From the IMG/VR virus record IMGVR_UViG_3300042465_007045, positions 1 through 44,428 of that record: a DNA stretch of 44,428 nucleotides; one strand, 5' to 3'. The stretch is from a virus. Shown here in pieces: positions 21,683 through 30,839 of this stretch. Position numbers and translations under genes: made by a program. A model generated the notes under the pieces. The model did no database searches. It was not told where the DNA came from and saw nothing but the letters and a program-made list of their open reading frames with translations. Positions within the stretch are counted from its first letter, which is position 1. Each line of letters begins with the position of its first letter.

Positions 21683-22570
21683 ATGGCAAGTTTAAAGGCA
21701 TCAGGACTATCTCATGTCCATCTTTCTCAACAAGGGGAAGAAATTAGAGAAATTAGACAACAAGAGGAATCAAACTCCGCTTCAGAACATTCGGTTCAAT
21801 CCACAGAGAAATTTCATATTTTTAAGTTATCGGATACTACCAAGAATGGTAAATATCACATGGAAGGCACTGATAACTACTGGGATGGCACTAAAATGAA
21901 GCCAATTAGATTATTAAGGAATTTCCCTAGTATTCATATGGAGGATCAAAAAGGTCTTGAAAAGGCTTTTATTGAGTCTAATAGAAGGACACTTATATTT
22001 GATAAAAGAATTTTAAGAATTGCTGATTATGATACAACAGCCCTTGAATTCTTATCATTATGTAATGCAAACGTAGATAACCCTAACAAAAAAGGAACTA
22101 AGAAATTAACCTTTTTCCAATGGAATCCACAAAGAGTTGCAGAAGTTGAAAGAGCTAAACGAGTTGCTAAAGTTGCTGCGATTAAATTTGCATCAATGTC
22201 TAGTGATGAAGATATGCGTAAACACGCAAATTATTTAGGAATTTTATTCAATGATGAATTGGGTATGCCTAAATCAAATGAAGCGTTAAGGAATGATTAT
22301 GAGCTTTATGCAGAAGCGCAACCTAATAAGTTCATGCAAAGTGCCGGAAGCAAAGAAGTAGATGTCGCTTATGCCATTAAAAGAGCTATTTTAGACAATA
22401 AAATAGACTTAGGTGTTAAGAAAGGTTCTGCTTATTGGTCTGGCGATGGTGGATTTATCTGTAAAATGCCTTCTAACGTAAAAGCACAAGCATATTTAAT
22501 AGAATTTGCTATGTTACCTCAAGATGAAAGTAAAGCTTTCCTTGAGCAATTGAAGAAGTTTAAATACTAA
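21683..22570 (+). CDS. Head-associated structural protein
   Basis: I do not recognise the 295-residue protein by name. It has a Gln/Glu/Ser-rich N-terminal segment (about residues 15-40) and a mixed alpha/beta body (KFHIFKLSDTTKNGKYHMEG, then helix-rich RVAEVERAKRVAKVAAIKFA). Its place just after the capsid gene, on its own unit between two terminators, matches a conserved head protein in crAss-like genomes. No start promoter is seen, so it may be expressed by read-through from the capsid. Confidence 0.7.
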   Translation: MASLKASGLSHVHLSQQGEEIREIRQQEESNSASEHSVQSTEKFHIFKLSDTTKNGKYHMEGTDNYWDGTKMKPIRLLRNFPSIHMEDQKGLEKAFIESNRRTLIFDKRILRIADYDTTALEFLSLCNANVDNPNKKGTKKLTFFQWNPQRVAEVERAKRVAKVAAIKFASMSSDEDMRKHANYLGILFNDELGMPKSNEALRNDYELYAEAQPNKFMQSAGSKEVDVAYAIKRAILDNKIDLGVKKGSAYWSGDGGFICKMPSNVKAQAYLIEFAMLPQDESKAFLEQLKKFKY

Positions 22571-22592
22571 ATCTTCCTCTAAAATAAAAGAA

Positions 22593-22624
22593 GTCCCGTA
22601 GCCTAAAAATTACGGGCTTTTTTG
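22593..22624 (+). terminator. Rho-independent terminator
   Basis: CCCGTA (22595-22600) pairs with TACGGG (22611-22616), followed by C and a T-rich run (22618-22623). Confidence 0.85.
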
Positions 22625-22637
22625 TTTTTGTTTTTCG

Positions 22638-22645
22638 TATATTTG
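22638..22645 (+). promoter_or_regulatory. -7 promoter box TATATTTG of the neck/tail genes
   Basis: The box lies directly after a terminator and 20 bp before the ATG at 22666, so it probably restarts transcription for the neck, tail and ejection genes. Confidence 0.65.
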
Positions 22646-22665
22646 TTAAATATAACACAGAAGAT

Positions 22666-23370
22666 ATGAACATAAATGATATGTACCTTATTTGCCAATT
22701 TGCGATAAATAAAGCGCAAAATGGGTACTTGAGTCCATCACAGTTCAATACGATTATTAATCAAGGTCAAACTTCGTATCAGACTTATTTACTAGGTGAA
22801 TTTCAGCAATATCAATATGGTAGGGCTCAATCAAGAATTGGATATAGCCAAAATGAAAATATAAGACAGCGTTTAACTCCATTAATTACCGAATCAACTT
22901 TAGTAGTTAATGTTGCTACAGGAGAAGCTCCATATCCTGTTGATTATGTTCAGGCGGATGCGATGAGAACTTCTGCGTTTCAAAGAGTAAGATATGTTCA
23001 ACAAGATAGTTTGTATTCTTATTATAATAGCACTATTGATCCAATAGCAACAAATCCAATATACTTAATTGAACCAACTGGGTTTCAGTTTTATCCAATT
23101 ACATTAGCTTCTCCAGTTTTGACATATATTAAAAATGCGCCTACGATGACATGGGCTTATACGTTGGATGCTAATAATAGAGCTGTTTATGCTCCTCCTG
23201 GGCAAGTACAACCTCCAGTTCAAGTTCCAGTTTCAGGTAGTGTAAATCCAGTGTGGGATGATGTGGATTTATTGGAGATTGTGGCTCGTGCGTTAAAATT
23301 AGTTGGATTAAACTTACAAATGGGGCAAATAGAGCAATATGCTAATCAAGTAACTCAACAAGGACAATAA
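22666..23370 (+). CDS. Neck/head-tail structural protein
   Basis: The 234-residue protein has a helical N-terminus (MYLICQFAINKAQNGYLSPS, then FNTIINQGQTSYQTYLLGEF) and a beta-rich middle, with a Pro/Val linker (PPGQVQPPVQVPVSG) and a final helix. The position after the head genes suggests an adaptor or ring protein of the neck; I do not recognise the family by name. It overlaps the next gene by one base (TAATG), so the two are coupled. Confidence 0.68.
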   Translation: MNINDMYLICQFAINKAQNGYLSPSQFNTIINQGQTSYQTYLLGEFQQYQYGRAQSRIGYSQNENIRQRLTPLITESTLVVNVATGEAPYPVDYVQADAMRTSAFQRVRYVQQDSLYSYYNSTIDPIATNPIYLIEPTGFQFYPITLASPVLTYIKNAPTMTWAYTLDANNRAVYAPPGQVQPPVQVPVSGSVNPVWDDVDLLEIVARALKLVGLNLQMGQIEQYANQVTQQGQ

Positions 23371-23996
23371 TGACTAGAAATCAAACTATAGAATTAATAT
23401 TAAGGCAAATATATAATGGCCAACCTAGTGACGATAGTAGTATTACTTTTAGTCAAGTAAATTTATGGCTTAATCAAGCTATCGGGATGGCTGCTAAAAA
23501 GAATTATACAGATAGCATCCAATTAGATGGGATTGCTTATATTAATAATTCATTTTATACTTCATATGTTGGTTTGGCTATTGCACAATTTGATAATAAT
23601 ACATTTCAACTATCATTGCCTCATATACCGTTTGCATTGGGTAAGGATGAGGGTGTATCTACGGTTCAATTTAAAAAAGATAATATACTTTCTTTTACTG
23701 CAATACCAATGTCAGTTAATCAGATTGCATACCAAGAAAATTTAAGACCTATTCAAAATAAAGTTCTTTATTGGCAAGAGAATACCAAAATTTATATTAA
23801 GACGGACATACCAATGACGCAATATACAGCTAGTGTAAGAATGGTAAGTGGAGGTGATAGTACAGATTTAAGCTCAGTATTGAATATGCCGGATGATTAC
23901 ATGCCGATTGTTATTGAATATATTAAGCAACAATTAGCTTTTGAAAGGTCAAGACCAATAGATACATCAAATGATGGAGTAGATAATAATAACTAA
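23370..23996 (+). CDS. Neck/tail structural protein
   Basis: The 208-residue protein begins with a helix (NQTIELILRQIYNGQPSDDS, then FSQVNLWLNQAIGMAAKKNY), a pattern seen in neck adaptor proteins, and continues with beta strands (FQLSLPHIPFALGKDEGVST). It ends with a helix (DYMPIVIEYIKQQLAFERSR). It is coupled to the previous gene and followed 5 bases later by GroES. A role as head-completion or adaptor protein is inferred from position. Confidence 0.68.
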   Translation: MTRNQTIELILRQIYNGQPSDDSSITFSQVNLWLNQAIGMAAKKNYTDSIQLDGIAYINNSFYTSYVGLAIAQFDNNTFQLSLPHIPFALGKDEGVSTVQFKKDNILSFTAIPMSVNQIAYQENLRPIQNKVLYWQENTKIYIKTDIPMTQYTASVRMVSGGDSTDLSSVLNMPDDYMPIVIEYIKQQLAFERSRPIDTSNDGVDNNN

Positions 23997-24001
23997 ACTA
24001 T

Positions 24002-24274
24002 ATGAAACCATTAAGAGATTTTGTTTTAATTAAGCCTATGATGGCAGAAAGTGTTACTGAATCAGGATTATTTATACCTGAATCAGCTCAAGAAAGAAGT
24101 GCAAAGGCTGAAATTGTTGAAGTTGGAAGAGGCACAAGTAAGATAAAAATGGAAGCAAAAAAAGGCGACATAGTATTTCATATAAAAGATGCAGGAGACG
24201 CTTACATTATAAACGATATTGTTTATTATTTAATACGTCAAAACGATATATTAGCTTACGTTTCAAATAATTAA
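24002..24274 (+). CDS. GroES-type co-chaperonin
   Basis: The 90-residue protein is a chaperonin-10. KPLRDFVLIKPMMAESVTES starts the barrel, and a mobile-loop-like stretch with GLFIPESAQERSAKAEI carries a hydrophobic LFI where cellular GroES has IVL. The end has GDIVFHIKDAGDAYIINDIV and DILAYV. Phage GroES proteins (such as T4 gp31) replace the host cap so that GroEL can fold the capsid protein. No GroEL is encoded, so it must use the host one. The gene lies in the neck gene cluster. Confidence 0.93.
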   Translation: MKPLRDFVLIKPMMAESVTESGLFIPESAQERSAKAEIVEVGRGTSKIKMEAKKGDIVFHIKDAGDAYIINDIVYYLIRQNDILAYVSNN

Positions 24275-24276
24275 AA

Positions 24277-25050
24277 ATGGCATCACAAGAAAGAAATTAT
24301 ATAACATTAGATTCTGTAATAAACGATTACATTGATTCAAGTGAACAAAGTATACATAAGTATACCAAATTATATAATATAGCATATAGAGGTATGGAAA
24401 AATTAGGTCTTGATTTTTTTTATAAAATCAAAACTGTAAAAATACCAATTGATACAACTAATTATACGGCAAATCTGCCAAATGATTATATTAGCTATTC
24501 AAAAATTGGAGTTTTAAATTCAAATGGTGAAATTATACCTTTGAAATTTAATAATAAACTTACATTTTATGCTGACCAGCAACCAGATAGACTTGCTTTA
24601 ACTCAAGATAATACTATTACACAATGGTATCAGCAAGGAGCTCCTATATTCTATAATTATTGGGATGGATATGGATTTAATAATATTTATGGTATTCCTA
24701 GCGGATCACCTAATGTAGGTTCTTTTAGCATAGATGATTCTAATGGAGTTATTCTTTTAAATCAAAACTTCTATTATGATTACATTATGATAGAGTATCT
24801 AGCTAGTGCAAATCCGGAAGAAAAATACATGGTTCCTATTCAATTTAGAGAGGCTCTTATAGCTTGGTTAGCTTGGCAGGATATAATTAATATTCCTAGT
24901 ACTAGAAAGGGTAACTTAGGGGACAAGAGGGATAGAAAAAATAACTATTATAATGAAAGAAGATTAGCTAATGCACAATTTAAGCCATTGTATATAATGG
25001 AGGCTTATGAGTGGAATTTAGAAAATCAAAGAATGACCGTAAAAGCTTAA
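24277..25050 (+). CDS. Neck/tail structural protein
   Basis: The 257-residue protein has a helical start (LDSVINDYIDSSEQSIHKYT, then YNIAYRGMEKLGLDFFYK), a beta-rich middle full of Tyr and Asn, and a helical end with AWLAWQDIINIPSTRKGNLG and NNYYNERRLANAQFKPLYIM. This layout resembles tail adaptor or ring proteins of short-tailed phages. It starts 2 bases after GroES and precedes the large tail protein by 7 bases. Confidence 0.7.
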   Translation: MASQERNYITLDSVINDYIDSSEQSIHKYTKLYNIAYRGMEKLGLDFFYKIKTVKIPIDTTNYTANLPNDYISYSKIGVLNSNGEIIPLKFNNKLTFYADQQPDRLALTQDNTITQWYQQGAPIFYNYWDGYGFNNIYGIPSGSPNVGSFSIDDSNGVILLNQNFYYDYIMIEYLASANPEEKYMVPIQFREALIAWLAWQDIINIPSTRKGNLGDKRDRKNNYYNERRLANAQFKPLYIMEAYEWNLENQRMTVKA

Positions 25051-25057
25051 AGACAAT

Positions 25058-28000
25058 ATGCCAATAATAAATAACCCATTTAACGGAAAGCTTAACTTAG
25101 ATGTTGCCGACTATAGGATATCTGGTGGTGATTATATAGATGCTTTAAATATAACAAAAGATTCTGAAGGAACAGGTCAGGATATAGTTATATCTAATAT
25201 ATTAGGAAATTCATTATTGCCATATACGTTGCCTGCCGGTGAAAATAAAATTATTGGATTTTATCCAGACAAAATAAGAAATAAAGCTTATTATTTTTTG
25301 TGGAATAGCAATGGTTATAATACTATATTGTATTATGATGCGAATAACGAAACTGTTGTAAAAGTATTAGAAAGCAAAACAGACAGCGACGGTATTGATA
25401 TTTTGAATTTTAATCCATCTTATAAGGTTTTATCGGTTAATATATTTTATAGAGATGATGAAGGTGATATTTTATTTTTTAATGATGGATTAAATCCACC
25501 TAAAAATATTAATGTAATTGCTACATATAGTCCATGGAAATTAGAATATTTATTGGTTGCAAAAGCGCCACCGGTAATGTCTCCTAAAGTAGTTTATGAA
25601 AATGATACTACAATTACTATTAATAACCTTAGAAATAAATTATTCCAATTTTCATATAGATATGTTTATGATAACAATGAAAAATCTGTATGGAGTTCAA
25701 AGAGTATAGTGCCTTTGCCACAACAGCCAACATTAAGTTTAACGGATAATGTATTTACAGACAACTCTAGAATTTCTGTTTCTGTTTCTACAGGCGGAGA
25801 TCAAGTAAAAGCTATTGAAATTTCTTTTAGAGAAACGAGTAATGGAGTTACTAGCAACTGGTATCTTATCCAATCTTTTATTAAGGAAAATTTATTTATA
25901 TCAAATAATACTTTATACACATATAAGTTCTTTAATGATGGTATTTATTCTCAATTAGATGTAATTGAAGCTACGCAGTTGCAAGATTGGGTTCCTCAAA
26001 AAGCGAATGCATCTGAATTAGCTAATGGAAATGTTTTATTATATTCTGGAATTACAGAAGGGTATGATAAGACAGATATGGAATTATCTATTTCTCAGCC
26101 AATTGGGCAAACTGATTATTTTTATGATCAATGTGGATTGCTTTTTATTGCATCAGTAAATGGTTCAGATCATGGCTCAGGCACAATAATGGATATTTAT
26201 CTTTATGGTACTGGTACAAATGGAATAGATGGAACAGTAACAACACTAAATAACGCAGCAGGTGGATATTATATAAATTCATTCTCATCAACAGGTACTG
26301 ATTTAAGTACATTCTATGAAACTACTGGTTTAACAAGCTCGTATTTAGTTAGCGATTTATTGGACGGAATATCATCTGCAATGCAGTTAAAAGGTTTTAC
26401 GCAAGTATCATTAACCGGCAATCATCTTGTTTTAAATTACGCAAGCGGATTTACGTTATTTTCAAATGGATTTAAAACATTTCCTGCATTAGATTCTGAT
26501 AATACAAGATTTGCAAATGCATGGGATTCTGGTTATCAATATGCTATTCAATACTTTGATGAACAAGGGAGAACTATAGGTGCTCAAACATCGATAAATG
26601 CAACAGCAAATACTTCTTCTCAATCTTTAGTAGATGAATTGCCATTGATATATATATCTATATTAAATAGGCCTCCATTGTATGCAAAATATTATCAAAT
26701 ATTAAGATCAAATAATACTACTTATAATAAAAGATTATATTGGATAAGTGATTCTGCATTTTCTAGCTTAAATGCAACAGATGAACCTAGATATATTTAT
26801 ATAGGAATAAATAATATTCAATCTTATAATGAATCAATAAGTTCTACTCAAAATGTAGTTTCTTATTCTTTTGCAGATGGAGATAGAATTAAATTTTTAA
26901 GAAGATATGATGTAGATAATGTTGCAATACCATTGACTCAATATGATTATGAAATTGTAGGGGTGCAAACGTCTATACAATATAATATAGAATTTCCTGC
27001 TCCATTAACTCCAAACTATAATACTTATACAAGAACAGGAACTTTTTTAAAAATAAAATACCCGACAAATGATATAGGTGATGATTTTAAATTTATAGGT
27101 ACGGAAGATTTTCAGCATTATGAAATATTATTATATAACCTTACTACAAATTCATCTTTAACTCAAAGATTTTTTTATGAATTTGGCAAATGTTATGGAA
27201 TAGGAAATGCAGGAACTAATTTAGATTTTCATTATGGAGAAATAACGCAAAGTGCTACAGATCCTTATAATTATCCTGCTATTGTTTCTTTAATGAATGG
27301 AGATTTATTTTATAGGAAAAGAACAGTTCCTTATAATGATTTTTATGAATCAATACAGTCTAATTTAGTTGAAATAGAAACATCTGCGCCATTTGATAAT
27401 AGAATACAAACATTGAGTCTTACCGTTGATCCTGAAATATCAAATGATTCATATGAATTAAAAACACAACCAATGAATTTTGTTGAATTTGCGGTTGGGT
27501 ATTATCCTGAATTTTCGGATATAGGTTATTTTTTTTATAATAAATCAGCTAATTCCAGAATTGTTAGTTTGAAAGGAACAGTACCTGTTTTTTCTGATGG
27601 AACATCTAAATTTTCTATGTATGCAATTGTATGTAATGCATCTGCAAATCCTAAATATAAAATTAACTTATTACCTATAGAAATTAACACTATAGTTCAA
27701 TTTGCTGCAGGAGGCGTAAATGTAGAATATGAATTAGATAAAAAAATAACCATACCAGCAAATTCAAAAGTTTGGATAGTTGCTGAATCTACAAATGATT
27801 CTATTGGAACAAATCGTATTTTTATAAATCCTTTTTCTCTTGATTTTGCAGTAATAAAAAATTCTACAATATCAATAATAGAATCAAGTTTTAGTGATAA
27901 TTACAATTTAATTACAAATAGTAATGGTAGAGAATCAGTTGTAGATGAAAATGCAAAACAAGTTTATTTTCCAACTTTAATAAGATTTGGTCAAGCATAT

Positions 28001-29023
28001 CAATCAAATACAAATATAAATAATATTAATAGATTTTATTTTGAAAATTTTGACGAATATGATAGAAGTTTTGGTGATGTTATGAGATTACATGTAAGGG
28101 ATAGGTATTTAAAGGTTTATCAAAAATTTAAAGTGGGGAATGTGCCTATTTTGACTCAGATTGTAAAAGACGTTACAGGGAATCCATTGCAAGCAAATAG
28201 TGATCAGCTAATTAACAAAATTCAATATTATGCAGGTGATTATGGCATAGGTGACGCTTCGACAAGTCTTGCATGGAATAATTTTGCAGATTATTTTGTA
28301 GATAATTATAGAGGAGTAGTATGTAGATTAAGTCAAGATGGTATAACTCCAATAAGTATAACAAATCAAATGAATTCATTTTTTGTTAAAAACTTGGCCG
28401 CTTATAGACAAGAATTAAATAATGGTGCTACATTGAATGATACTGTTTATAAGGGTAATCCTTGTATTTATGGTGTATTTGATGCTTATACAAATAAGTA
28501 TATTATAGCTATGGAAGAAATTAATAGATATACTGTTCCTACTACAACTACGACTACTACAACTACTACAACTACTACTACAATTGCTCCAACTACGACT
28601 ACTACGACTACAATTGCTCCAACTACGACTACTACGACTACAGCTGGCCCTACAACTACTACAACAACAGTTGCACCAGTATCAATAAGTTGGTATGTAG
28701 GTAATCAATCTGGAGGAAACTTGAAAGTTTTGAGTAATACAGGAGGCACTTTACTTGATATTACATCTTCAATAAGTGGTATTCAAAGTGGGTTTTTAAG
28801 TGTTTATTCTTATCAACAGCCATATACAATTAGAGGAAGCTGGGTATCAGGAAGCGGAAATGTAATTAAATATAGAGTTTGCGAAGGAATAAGTGAATTA
28901 TATCTTAGTCCAGATATAACAGCAGCTAGTTCTATAGATGAATTTATTCCTATGCCGGTGCCATTAAGTATATCAGTTGCATTAACGGCTCAAAGTGTAT
29001 CACCTCCTTCTTGTGCTCCATAA
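25058..29023 (+). CDS. Large tail hub/stabilisation-like protein with Thr-rich C-terminus
   Basis: This 1321-residue protein begins PFNGKLNLDVADYRISGGDY, a start shared by tail stabilisation (P22 gp10-like) proteins of crAss-like phages. The body is beta-rich, as in propeller- or hub-like proteins, for about 1150 residues. At about residues 1160-1207 there is a poly-Thr linker broken by IAP, AGP and VAP. A final 110-residue beta domain follows (VSISWYVGNQSGGNLKVLSN, ending VSPPSCAP), probably Ig-like. The Thr linker would hold that domain off the tail. The function is inferred from position, size and N-terminus. Confidence 0.72.
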   Translation: MPIINNPFNGKLNLDVADYRISGGDYIDALNITKDSEGTGQDIVISNILGNSLLPYTLPAGENKIIGFYPDKIRNKAYYFLWNSNGYNTILYYDANNETVVKVLESKTDSDGIDILNFNPSYKVLSVNIFYRDDEGDILFFNDGLNPPKNINVIATYSPWKLEYLLVAKAPPVMSPKVVYENDTTITINNLRNKLFQFSYRYVYDNNEKSVWSSKSIVPLPQQPTLSLTDNVFTDNSRISVSVSTGGDQVKAIEISFRETSNGVTSNWYLIQSFIKENLFISNNTLYTYKFFNDGIYSQLDVIEATQLQDWVPQKANASELANGNVLLYSGITEGYDKTDMELSISQPIGQTDYFYDQCGLLFIASVNGSDHGSGTIMDIYLYGTGTNGIDGTVTTLNNAAGGYYINSFSSTGTDLSTFYETTGLTSSYLVSDLLDGISSAMQLKGFTQVSLTGNHLVLNYASGFTLFSNGFKTFPALDSDNTRFANAWDSGYQYAIQYFDEQGRTIGAQTSINATANTSSQSLVDELPLIYISILNRPPLYAKYYQILRSNNTTYNKRLYWISDSAFSSLNATDEPRYIYIGINNIQSYNESISSTQNVVSYSFADGDRIKFLRRYDVDNVAIPLTQYDYEIVGVQTSIQYNIEFPAPLTPNYNTYTRTGTFLKIKYPTNDIGDDFKFIGTEDFQHYEILLYNLTTNSSLTQRFFYEFGKCYGIGNAGTNLDFHYGEITQSATDPYNYPAIVSLMNGDLFYRKRTVPYNDFYESIQSNLVEIETSAPFDNRIQTLSLTVDPEISNDSYELKTQPMNFVEFAVGYYPEFSDIGYFFYNKSANSRIVSLKGTVPVFSDGTSKFSMYAIVCNASANPKYKINLLPIEINTIVQFAAGGVNVEYELDKKITIPANSKVWIVAESTNDSIGTNRIFINPFSLDFAVIKNSTISIIESSFSDNYNLITNSNGRESVVDENAKQVYFPTLIRFGQAYQSNTNINNINRFYFENFDEYDRSFGDVMRLHVRDRYLKVYQKFKVGNVPILTQIVKDVTGNPLQANSDQLINKIQYYAGDYGIGDASTSLAWNNFADYFVDNYRGVVCRLSQDGITPISITNQMNSFFVKNLAAYRQELNNGATLNDTVYKGNPCIYGVFDAYTNKYIIAMEEINRYTVPTTTTTTTTTTTTTTIAPTTTTTTTIAPTTTTTTTAGPTTTTTTVAPVSISWYVGNQSGGNLKVLSNTGGTLLDITSSISGIQSGFLSVYSYQQPYTIRGSWVSGSGNVIKYRVCEGISELYLSPDITAASSIDEFIPMPVPLSISVALTAQSVSPPSCAP
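28538..28678 (+). repeat. Threonine-codon (ACN) tandem repeat
   Basis: ACT/ACA/ACG runs are interrupted by ATTGCTCCA, GCTGGCCCT and GTTGCACCA. The unit ACTACGACTACTACGACTAC recurs three times, and the array resembles that at 18824-18954. Confidence 0.85.
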
Positions 29024-29035
29024 AATATAAAATAA

Positions 29036-29584
29036 ATGGCAAATACATTAACATATCATCAAGATCCATATACCATATCCTTTGACGAGATAGGCAATGG
29101 TTTTGAGTCGTTTTATTCATATTATCCAGAAATGATGGGCTGTTTAAATACAACATTATTTACTTTTAAATCAGGTGAAATATGGAAGCATAAGAGTTCC
29201 GTTTATTGCAATTTTTATGGAATTCAGTACAGCGCTTTTATAAAAACAGTGTTTAATTCAAGTAGTCTAGATAAAAAAACATGGATTTCTATAATGGAAA
29301 CCGGTAATGGTATCTGGAATTGCCCTGTTATTTATACTCAAATGAATAGTTATGGCTCAATAAGACAGGAAAGTATCCTAATTGATGCAGATTTTGAAGT
29401 GCTAGAGTCGGAATATCATGCATCATTTTTAAGGGATGTAAATAGCATAGGTGGTATATTAGAAGGGTCAGCTTTGAAGGGTAATTACATAGTTGTAAAA
29501 TTTGAGAAATCTAATGCAAATTCTTTCGTATATTTGAACAGCGCAACGGCCAAATACATTAATTCACCATTGAATAATAGATAA
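29036..29584 (+). CDS. Tail protein of the Bacteroidota phage type
   Basis: The 182-residue protein matches a tail-protein domain I know from crAss-like and Bacteroidota phages: GFESFYSYYPEMMGCLNTTL, FTFKSGEIWKHKSSVYCNFYG and KKTWISIMETGNGIWNCPV. The N-terminus is short, and the C-terminus is a small helix/strand segment with SALKGNYIVVKF. The role is unknown but conserved next to large tail proteins. It sits 12 bases after the 1321-residue gene and overlaps the next start by one base. Confidence 0.75.
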   Translation: MANTLTYHQDPYTISFDEIGNGFESFYSYYPEMMGCLNTTLFTFKSGEIWKHKSSVYCNFYGIQYSAFIKTVFNSSSLDKKTWISIMETGNGIWNCPVIYTQMNSYGSIRQESILIDADFEVLESEYHASFLRDVNSIGGILEGSALKGNYIVVKFEKSNANSFVYLNSATAKYINSPLNNR

Positions 29585-30078
29585 TGATTTTAAGGGAAAA
29601 TGATGACATACTGGACGAATTAGAGGTTTCTATGTTAGAGAACCTTCAGCCAGTTTATTGTCTTACCACCCATAAGTTTACAGAAGGGATGTATATAAGA
29701 GAGATATTTATGCCTGCTGGATCTTTGATAACAAGTAAAATACATAAAACAGAACATCCATATGTAATATCGTATGGTAAAACAGCTGTTTCTATAGATG
29801 GTGATGAATGGAATGAAATAACGGCTCCTTATACTGGAATAACAGTTCCAGGAACAAGAAGAGTTTTATATATACTAGAAGATTGTATTTGGACAACATT
29901 TCATAAAATAGATGGAATGACTTCTGAATATAATAAATTAAGTGATGAAGAAAAAGAAGAAATAGTGAAAAAAATTGAAGAAAAAATATTAGAACCACAT
30001 TTAAATTATTTGACAGGAACTGATATCAAAGATGAATATATTAAAAAATTAGAAGAAACTAAAAAAATAGAATTATGA
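29584..30078 (+). CDS. Cupin-fold protein in tail cluster
   Basis: The 164-residue protein has a cupin-like barrel in residues 20-110: YIREIFMPAGSLITSKIHKT, EHPYVISYGKTAVSIDGD, then YTGITVPGTRRVLYILEDCI. H54, H58 and H107, with E57, are possible metal ligands. The C-terminal 50 residues are a Lys/Glu-rich helix that may mediate assembly. Related small cupins occur next to tail genes in other phages, possibly as assembly factors. It overlaps the next gene by 4 bases, so it is coupled to the ejection-protein genes. Confidence 0.78.
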   Translation: MILRENDDILDELEVSMLENLQPVYCLTTHKFTEGMYIREIFMPAGSLITSKIHKTEHPYVISYGKTAVSIDGDEWNEITAPYTGITVPGTRRVLYILEDCIWTTFHKIDGMTSEYNKLSDEEKEEIVKKIEEKILEPHLNYLTGTDIKDEYIKKLEETKKIEL

Positions 30079-30830
30079 GTTTCATAGCAATAGGAACAGC
30101 TTTAGGAGCAACAGCAGCAACAGCAGCAGTTACCGGAATAGCAGCAGTCGGTACCGCAGCCACCGTAGGTATGGGGGCGGCTGGTATGATCTCAGGAAGC
30201 AAACAGCAAAAAAGAGCACAGCAAGCACTAGAGCAGCAAGCTAGGAATAGTCCTTTATACAAGCCTAGTAAAGAAATAGGAGATTATTATCAAGAAGCTT
30301 TAAATAGATATAAGGAAAGCCCTTATCAATCACAGCAATATCTTGTAGGAAAACAAAATATCCAAAGAGCTACTGCTCAAGGGTTATCTGCATTGCAAGA
30401 TAGAAGATCTGCTATTGGTGGTATCTCCAGATTAGCAGGGGCTCAGTCACAGGCATTAACAAATTTAGGAGCTCAAGCAGAATCTCAAAAAGGACAAAGA
30501 TTATCACAATTAGGTCAAGCTACTCAAATGATGAGTGGAGAAAGTGCAAAAGAATTTGATATTAATAAGATGACTCCTTACAATAGAAGACTTCAATTAG
30601 AACAAATGAAAGCACAGGCAGCAGGAGAGCAATATAATGCAGGAATGCAAATGCTAGGGTCTGGATTAAGTAATGCTGCCTCATTGGGTGTTTCTAGTGC
30701 ATTTAATTCTCCCACTAATGTTAATGCAGTTCCGTCAATAAGTGGTTTTGATTCAAAAGTGCCTGGTGACCCATATGGTAAATTTAAAGTTAATACCAAT
30801 TTTAATCAATACTGGAAACCAACAAAATAA
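30075..30830 (+). CDS. Internal virion (ejection) protein, small
   Basis: The 251-residue protein has an Ala/Gly-rich hydrophobic N-terminus (residues 3-40, TALGATAATAAVTGIAAVG), followed by a Gln-rich helical body (KQQKRAQQALEQQARNSPLY and LERQ/LGQA-type repeats). This is the pattern of small podovirus ejection proteins (compare P22 gp7/gp20, T7 gp14), which enter the cell envelope and help form the DNA channel. It is the first of three internal protein genes in a row. Confidence 0.72.
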   Translation: MSFIAIGTALGATAATAAVTGIAAVGTAATVGMGAAGMISGSKQQKRAQQALEQQARNSPLYKPSKEIGDYYQEALNRYKESPYQSQQYLVGKQNIQRATAQGLSALQDRRSAIGGISRLAGAQSQALTNLGAQAESQKGQRLSQLGQATQMMSGESAKEFDINKMTPYNRRLQLEQMKAQAAGEQYNAGMQMLGSGLSNAASLGVSSAFNSPTNVNAVPSISGFDSKVPGDPYGKFKVNTNFNQYWKPTK

Positions 30831-30839
30831 AATATTAAA

